Of a DNA stretch of 35,994 nt, positions 33,584 to 35,994 are shown piece by piece; position 1 is the stretch's first letter, and each line of letters opens with the position of its first letter. The notes under the pieces were generated by a model. The model made no database searches. It was not told where the DNA came from and saw only the letters and a program-made list of their open reading frames with translations. Made by a program: the position numbers and the translations under genes. The stretch is from an uncultured Lachnospiraceae bacterium (GTDB lineage: Bacteria; Bacillota; Clostridia; Lachnospirales; Lachnospiraceae), in the NCBI GenBank assembly GCA_910589385.1, contig CAJUTU010000035.1, positions 1-35,994 on the forward strand, read 5' to 3'.

Positions 33584-34306
33584 CTATTCATCTTCCATGA
33601 TATAATCCAGAAATCTTACCGCATTTTCCTGGTTAGGAGCACCTGCGGCAATTGACAATACTGGTTTTTCAAGATAATTTTTCACCCCGGAAAACCGCAC
33701 GCTTCCTGATAGGTCGATTCCGTAAGGGAGCATCCCTCCCTGCCCTGTCTCACGGTCTTCAAAAGACACCTCTTCGGCCTCCTTATACCCTGCCGCGGAC
33801 ACATATTTTTTACCATATCGTGATACGGCTTCTTCATCCAAAAGCTCATCCATACTCTGGAAATATCCATAGCCTGCAAGCGCCCTGTATGCGTCCTCAT
33901 CTGCAATGATAATATCAATCTGGTGGTTATACATAAAAATCTGAAGCTTATCCAATGCATCTTCCTGCAGATAGAACATGTCATCTACGACAACCTGCTT
34001 CCTTTTGCCATCCGCTTGGTACAGCAGGTTCAATTCCTCTATAAGTTCCTGCTTTTCCTCTTCCCCTAACTGTTCGTCAACCACAGCAACGTAAAGTACA
34101 GTTTCCACTTTGGGTTTCACGACAGTCCAGGCCAGATACAATATCAGTGCGGCCAGAAGTGATATAACCACAATCTTTAAAAGATAATAGTCCAAAAAAT
34201 ACTGCCGTCTCTGAACCTTATCCATCCTCTGCCACTTCTGCTTTTCCGTCTCTTCTTCCATTTTTTGGTAAATACTTGCATCATCATCCAAAGCTGTTTT
34301 TCTCAT
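33584..34306 (-). CDS. Single-TM extracellular protein of sugar-regulatory loci, unknown function
   Basis: A 240-residue protein with a charged cytoplasmic segment (about 1-40), one TM helix (IVVISLLAALILYLAWTVV), and an extracellular domain of about 170 residues. The sequence around VDDMFYLQEDALDKLQIF, IDIIIADEDAYRALAGYGYF and APNQENAVRFLDYIMEDE loosely resembles pieces of type-1 solute-binding folds. I know similar proteins beside sugar-transport regulators in Lachnospiraceae but no established function. The start is the ATG at 34306; a GTG nine bases upstream is possible. It opens the operon with the two LacI genes, suggesting a role in sensing. Confidence 0.8.
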   Translation of the reverse strand: MRKTALDDDASIYQKMEEETEKQKWQRMDKVQRRQYFLDYYLLKIVVISLLAALILYLAWTVVKPKVETVLYVAVVDEQLGEEEKQELIEELNLLYQADGKRKQVVVDDMFYLQEDALDKLQIFMYNHQIDIIIADEDAYRALAGYGYFQSMDELLDEEAVSRYGKKYVSAAGYKEAEEVSFEDRETGQGGMLPYGIDLSGSVRFSGVKNYLEKPVLSIAAGAPNQENAVRFLDYIMEDE

Positions 34307-34336
34307 CTTTTTCACCGTACTTTATTTTTTAATCTG

Positions 34337-34352
34337 AATTTAACATTAAATT
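34337..34352. promoter_or_regulatory. Palindrome overlapping the regulator operon -10, candidate LacI operator
   Basis: AATTTAA-CA-TTAAATT is a 16-nt sequence with perfect 7-bp arms lying exactly over the -10 box of the regulator operon, a good place for autorepression. Its inner 10-mer ATTTAACATT recurs at 30531-30540 upstream of the importer operon. In such AT-rich DNA, chance is possible. Confidence 0.5.
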
Positions 34353-34365
34353 AAGTACTTGTCAA
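34337..34365 (-). promoter_or_regulatory. sigma-A promoter of the membrane-protein/LacI operon
   Basis: TTGACA (34360-34365), 17 nt, TAAATT (34337-34342) with extended-10 TGT on the minus strand. The -35 overlaps the stop codon of the GntR gene. Confidence 0.75.
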
Positions 34366-35129
34366 TAAGTAATGTTCTTCTGGCGGATGATATTATATTT
34401 GATAATAGAGGTATTGATATATTCATTAGCGTAAAGGATCGGGGTGTCTTCCGAATCATAATTGACCCCTTTTAAGTAAAGAAGGGGCATATCTTTCATT
34501 TCTTTTTTATCTAAATAGTTGGATAACCCTTCTACGTCCGAAGACATGATCGTGTCAATCTCCACTTTGTCCCATTCGCACTTTTTCCCGGACAACTGGT
34601 AAATGTACTTAAAAACAGAGTCTTCATATTTACTGAACTTATCAAACGAGGCTTCATCCCCCACTTGGGAAAGGCTGAAATAATCCCGGCAGAACGCACA
34701 GAACTGGCCGTCTGCCAGAAAGATTTTGTCTGCTGCGACAAGTTCTTCCGCTTCATCCACACGGAGAAGCCTGCAGATCGAAGGGTCCTTTGGAATCTTT
34801 TTAATCTCTCCAAGCTTTACGGACGGCTGATAACCGCAATTTTCAATCATCTGGGTAAATTCCATACTTGGGTTAAAATATACTTTAATATTTAAAAAAT
34901 CGACATTTACAAAAGTCCCCTTTCCCTGCCTGCGGAAAATAACGCCTTTGGCTGCAAGGTCATTTAAAGCCTGACGGATCGTAATCCGGCTGACTCCGAT
35001 GATCTCGGCAAGGAGCTCTTCCCGTGGAAGTTTATTATTTTCCTGTAGATCCATAGAGTCAATATATTTTTCAATCTCAATTGCTGCCTGTTCGGACAAG
35101 TTCAATGCATTCAGCTTACGGTTGGGCAT
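34362..35129 (-). CDS. GntR-family regulator, HutC/UTRA type
   Basis: 255 residues: an N-terminal winged helix (KLPREELLAEIIGVSRITIR, then QALNDLAAKGVIFRRQGKGTF) and a C-terminal UTRA ligand-binding domain (about 85-250; includes LLRVDEAEELVAADKIFLAD and TPILYANEYINTSIIKYNI). UTRA regulators usually bind sugars, amino sugars or amino acids. RBS AAAGGAG precedes the ATG. The target is unknown; it may control itself or the neighbouring genes. Confidence 0.92.
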   Translation of the reverse strand: MPNRKLNALNLSEQAAIEIEKYIDSMDLQENNKLPREELLAEIIGVSRITIRQALNDLAAKGVIFRRQGKGTFVNVDFLNIKVYFNPSMEFTQMIENCGYQPSVKLGEIKKIPKDPSICRLLRVDEAEELVAADKIFLADGQFCAFCRDYFSLSQVGDEASFDKFSKYEDSVFKYIYQLSGKKCEWDKVEIDTIMSSDVEGLSNYLDKKEMKDMPLLYLKGVNYDSEDTPILYANEYINTSIIKYNIIRQKNITY

Positions 35130-35185
35130 ATTTAAGAATCTCCTTTACAATCGTTGTCTTTTTAGGATAGATGCATATAAAAGGT

Positions 35186-35215
35186 AATATATCCCTCGTT
35201 TTCTACTCTTTCCAA
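35186..35215 (-). promoter_or_regulatory. Candidate promoter of the GntR gene
   Basis: TTGGAA (35210-35215), 18 nt, TATATT (35186-35191) on the minus strand, overlapping the end of the upstream gene. Confidence 0.4.
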
Positions 35216-35994
35216 TGATCGCCTATCCGAACAATAATAATACTATGGCTTTCGATTTCATCCCGTCCCCAGCAAAAATAAATCCGTTGGTCTGTTCCCT
35301 CTCTATAAAGTTTCGTATGTGGATTACAAGTTAATTGAAATTTCCTGCCATTATAAATCATATCTTTATTATAACTTTTTTCTTCCTTTGAGCCTTTTCC
35401 TGAACACACTATGCCATATCCAGATTTAAGTTCGTCTATCGTATCTTTCTCATTTTTATCATGGTAATAGAACAATCTCCGTCCAACATCATTCAAAATT
35501 GTCAGGTGTCTGACCAATTCCTCCATAACATCAGCGCACTTTCCCAGTTTTGTTATATATTTGAATGCATCATTATGAAAAACAACATTGGGAAAGCAAT
35601 CCCTTACCCTGTCTTCAAACATTTTATATTCTTCAACACTTTTTAAATAAAAGCGCTTTATCCGAATGATATCATTAACCCTTAAACATTTTTCTTCTTC
35701 CTCATCTTTTATACGTTTAACACATATTTGCGTACTTTTTTCAGTTGCATCACTTTCCGATATTGGTAAATAACCATACTCCATTTTACTTTCGATTTCC
35801 ATATATGTATCTTGACTTCTCTTTTGTTTTGAAATGATTTCCAAGAAATAATCTGACAAATCATTTTGTACATTTCCATATAAAAAATCTGCTTTCTCCC
35901 CAAACTCATATGCAGCGTATTCATCTATCTCTTTATAGTTTTTGGTGTTAGTTAATAAATGGGTTGATAAAACAAAAAAGGGTTGCATTAGAAC
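35203..35994 (-). CDS. AT-rich gene of unknown function, 5' end beyond the window
   Basis: Open frame to the right edge; at least 261 residues from an ATG at 35988 that has no visible RBS, so the true start is probably outside. The protein is charged, with helical segments and a Cys in GIVCSGKG, and no TM. The last 45 residues (NGRKFQLTCNPHTKLY, then QRIYFCWGRDE and IIIVRIGDHW) loosely recall the end of RelE-like toxins or nucleases (RIYF..., V.rIG.H). That is pattern resemblance only. Base composition is clearly more AT-rich than in the metabolic genes, suggesting a transferred or accessory gene. Confidence 0.65.
   Translation of the reverse strand, partial: VLMQPFFVLSTHLLTNTKNYKEIDEYAAYEFGEKADFLYGNVQNDLSDYFLEIISKQKRSQDTYMEIESKMEYGYLPISESDATEKSTQICVKRIKDEEEEKCLRVNDIIRIKRFYLKSVEEYKMFEDRVRDCFPNVVFHNDAFKYITKLGKCADVMEELVRHLTILNDVGRRLFYYHDKNEKDTIDELKSGYGIVCSGKGSKEEKSYNKDMIYNGRKFQLTCNPHTKLYREGTDQRIYFCWGRDEIESHSIIIVRIGDHWKE

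Noticed and set aside
34337..34352. Intrinsic terminator after the GntR gene
   Set aside because: The dyad is pure A/T apart from its centre and would not form a stable stem; its position over the -10 box fits an operator better.
1..35994. CRISPR arrays, insertion sequences, phage genes or attachment sites
   Set aside because: No regularly spaced repeats, transposase or integrase frames, or tRNA-end duplications were seen.

Overview
The window looks like chromosome from a gut-type Lachnospiraceae (Firmicutes, Clostridium cluster XIVa). The evidence is the AGGAGG-type ribosome binding sites throughout, sigma-A promoters with 17-bp spacers, a tRNA-Ile-sensing T-box in front of ileS, binding-protein-dependent sugar permeases without a local ATPase, and a beta-mannan catabolic gene set like the one described in Roseburia. 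Almost everything is on the minus strand; the only convincing plus-strand gene is a DUF624 membrane protein at 30722-31390. The genus cannot be fixed from this sequence alone.

Layout, left to right. 1-648: a strong minus-strand promoter reading off the left edge (rRNA-leader-like), tRNA-Ser(GCU) with its own promoter and terminator, and a perfect GC-rich palindrome. 649-1606: remnant of a BlaR1/M56-type sensor protease, N-terminally truncated and frameshifted at a T9 run. 1687-8064: ileS behind a T-box, followed only 33 nt later by glgP and then a strong terminator. 8064-10562: a D,D-carboxypeptidase (DacF/PBP5-like) and a membrane-anchored FHA protein, separated by a cluster of four related inverted-repeat arms. 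10653-13490: pgi and a three-TM protein of unknown function. 13643-15307: mtnA and a 55-aa gene with its own promoter, RBS and terminator.

15321-34306 is the main accessory system, a beta-mannan (galactoglucomannan) oligosaccharide utilisation locus. In transcription order the minus-strand operon is: lipoprotein solute-binding protein, two permeases, GH130 subfamily-2-like mannooligosaccharide phosphorylase, AGE-family cellobiose/mannobiose 2-epimerase, GH130 subfamily-1-like mannosylglucose phosphorylase, CE2 acetylesterase, CE17-like acetylesterase with a C-terminal CBM-like domain, phosphomannomutase, a fused mannose-6-phosphate isomerase/ROK sugar kinase, and a GH36 alpha-galactosidase. 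The enzymes lack signal peptides, so the predicted route is intracellular. Acetylated, galactosylated oligosaccharides are imported, deacetylated and degalactosylated. They are then phosphorolysed to mannose-1-phosphate and glucose, and fed into glycolysis as fructose-6-phosphate through the mutase and the isomerase/kinase fusion. No endo-mannanase and no transporter ATPase are present in the window. Upstream lie a divergent DUF624 gene and a regulatory operon: a membrane-anchored extracellular protein and two tandem paralogous LacI-type regulators.

34362-35994: a GntR/UTRA regulator, then an AT-rich gene of unknown function running to the right edge, whose C-terminus faintly resembles RelE-like proteins. 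The points most worth a second look are the isomerase-kinase fusion, the tandem LacI/membrane-protein regulatory operon with a palindrome over its -10 box, the 138-nt G-free (plus strand) stretch at the operon promoter, the broken BlaR1-PASTA gene, the T-box-ileS-glgP arrangement, and the 55-aa gene.
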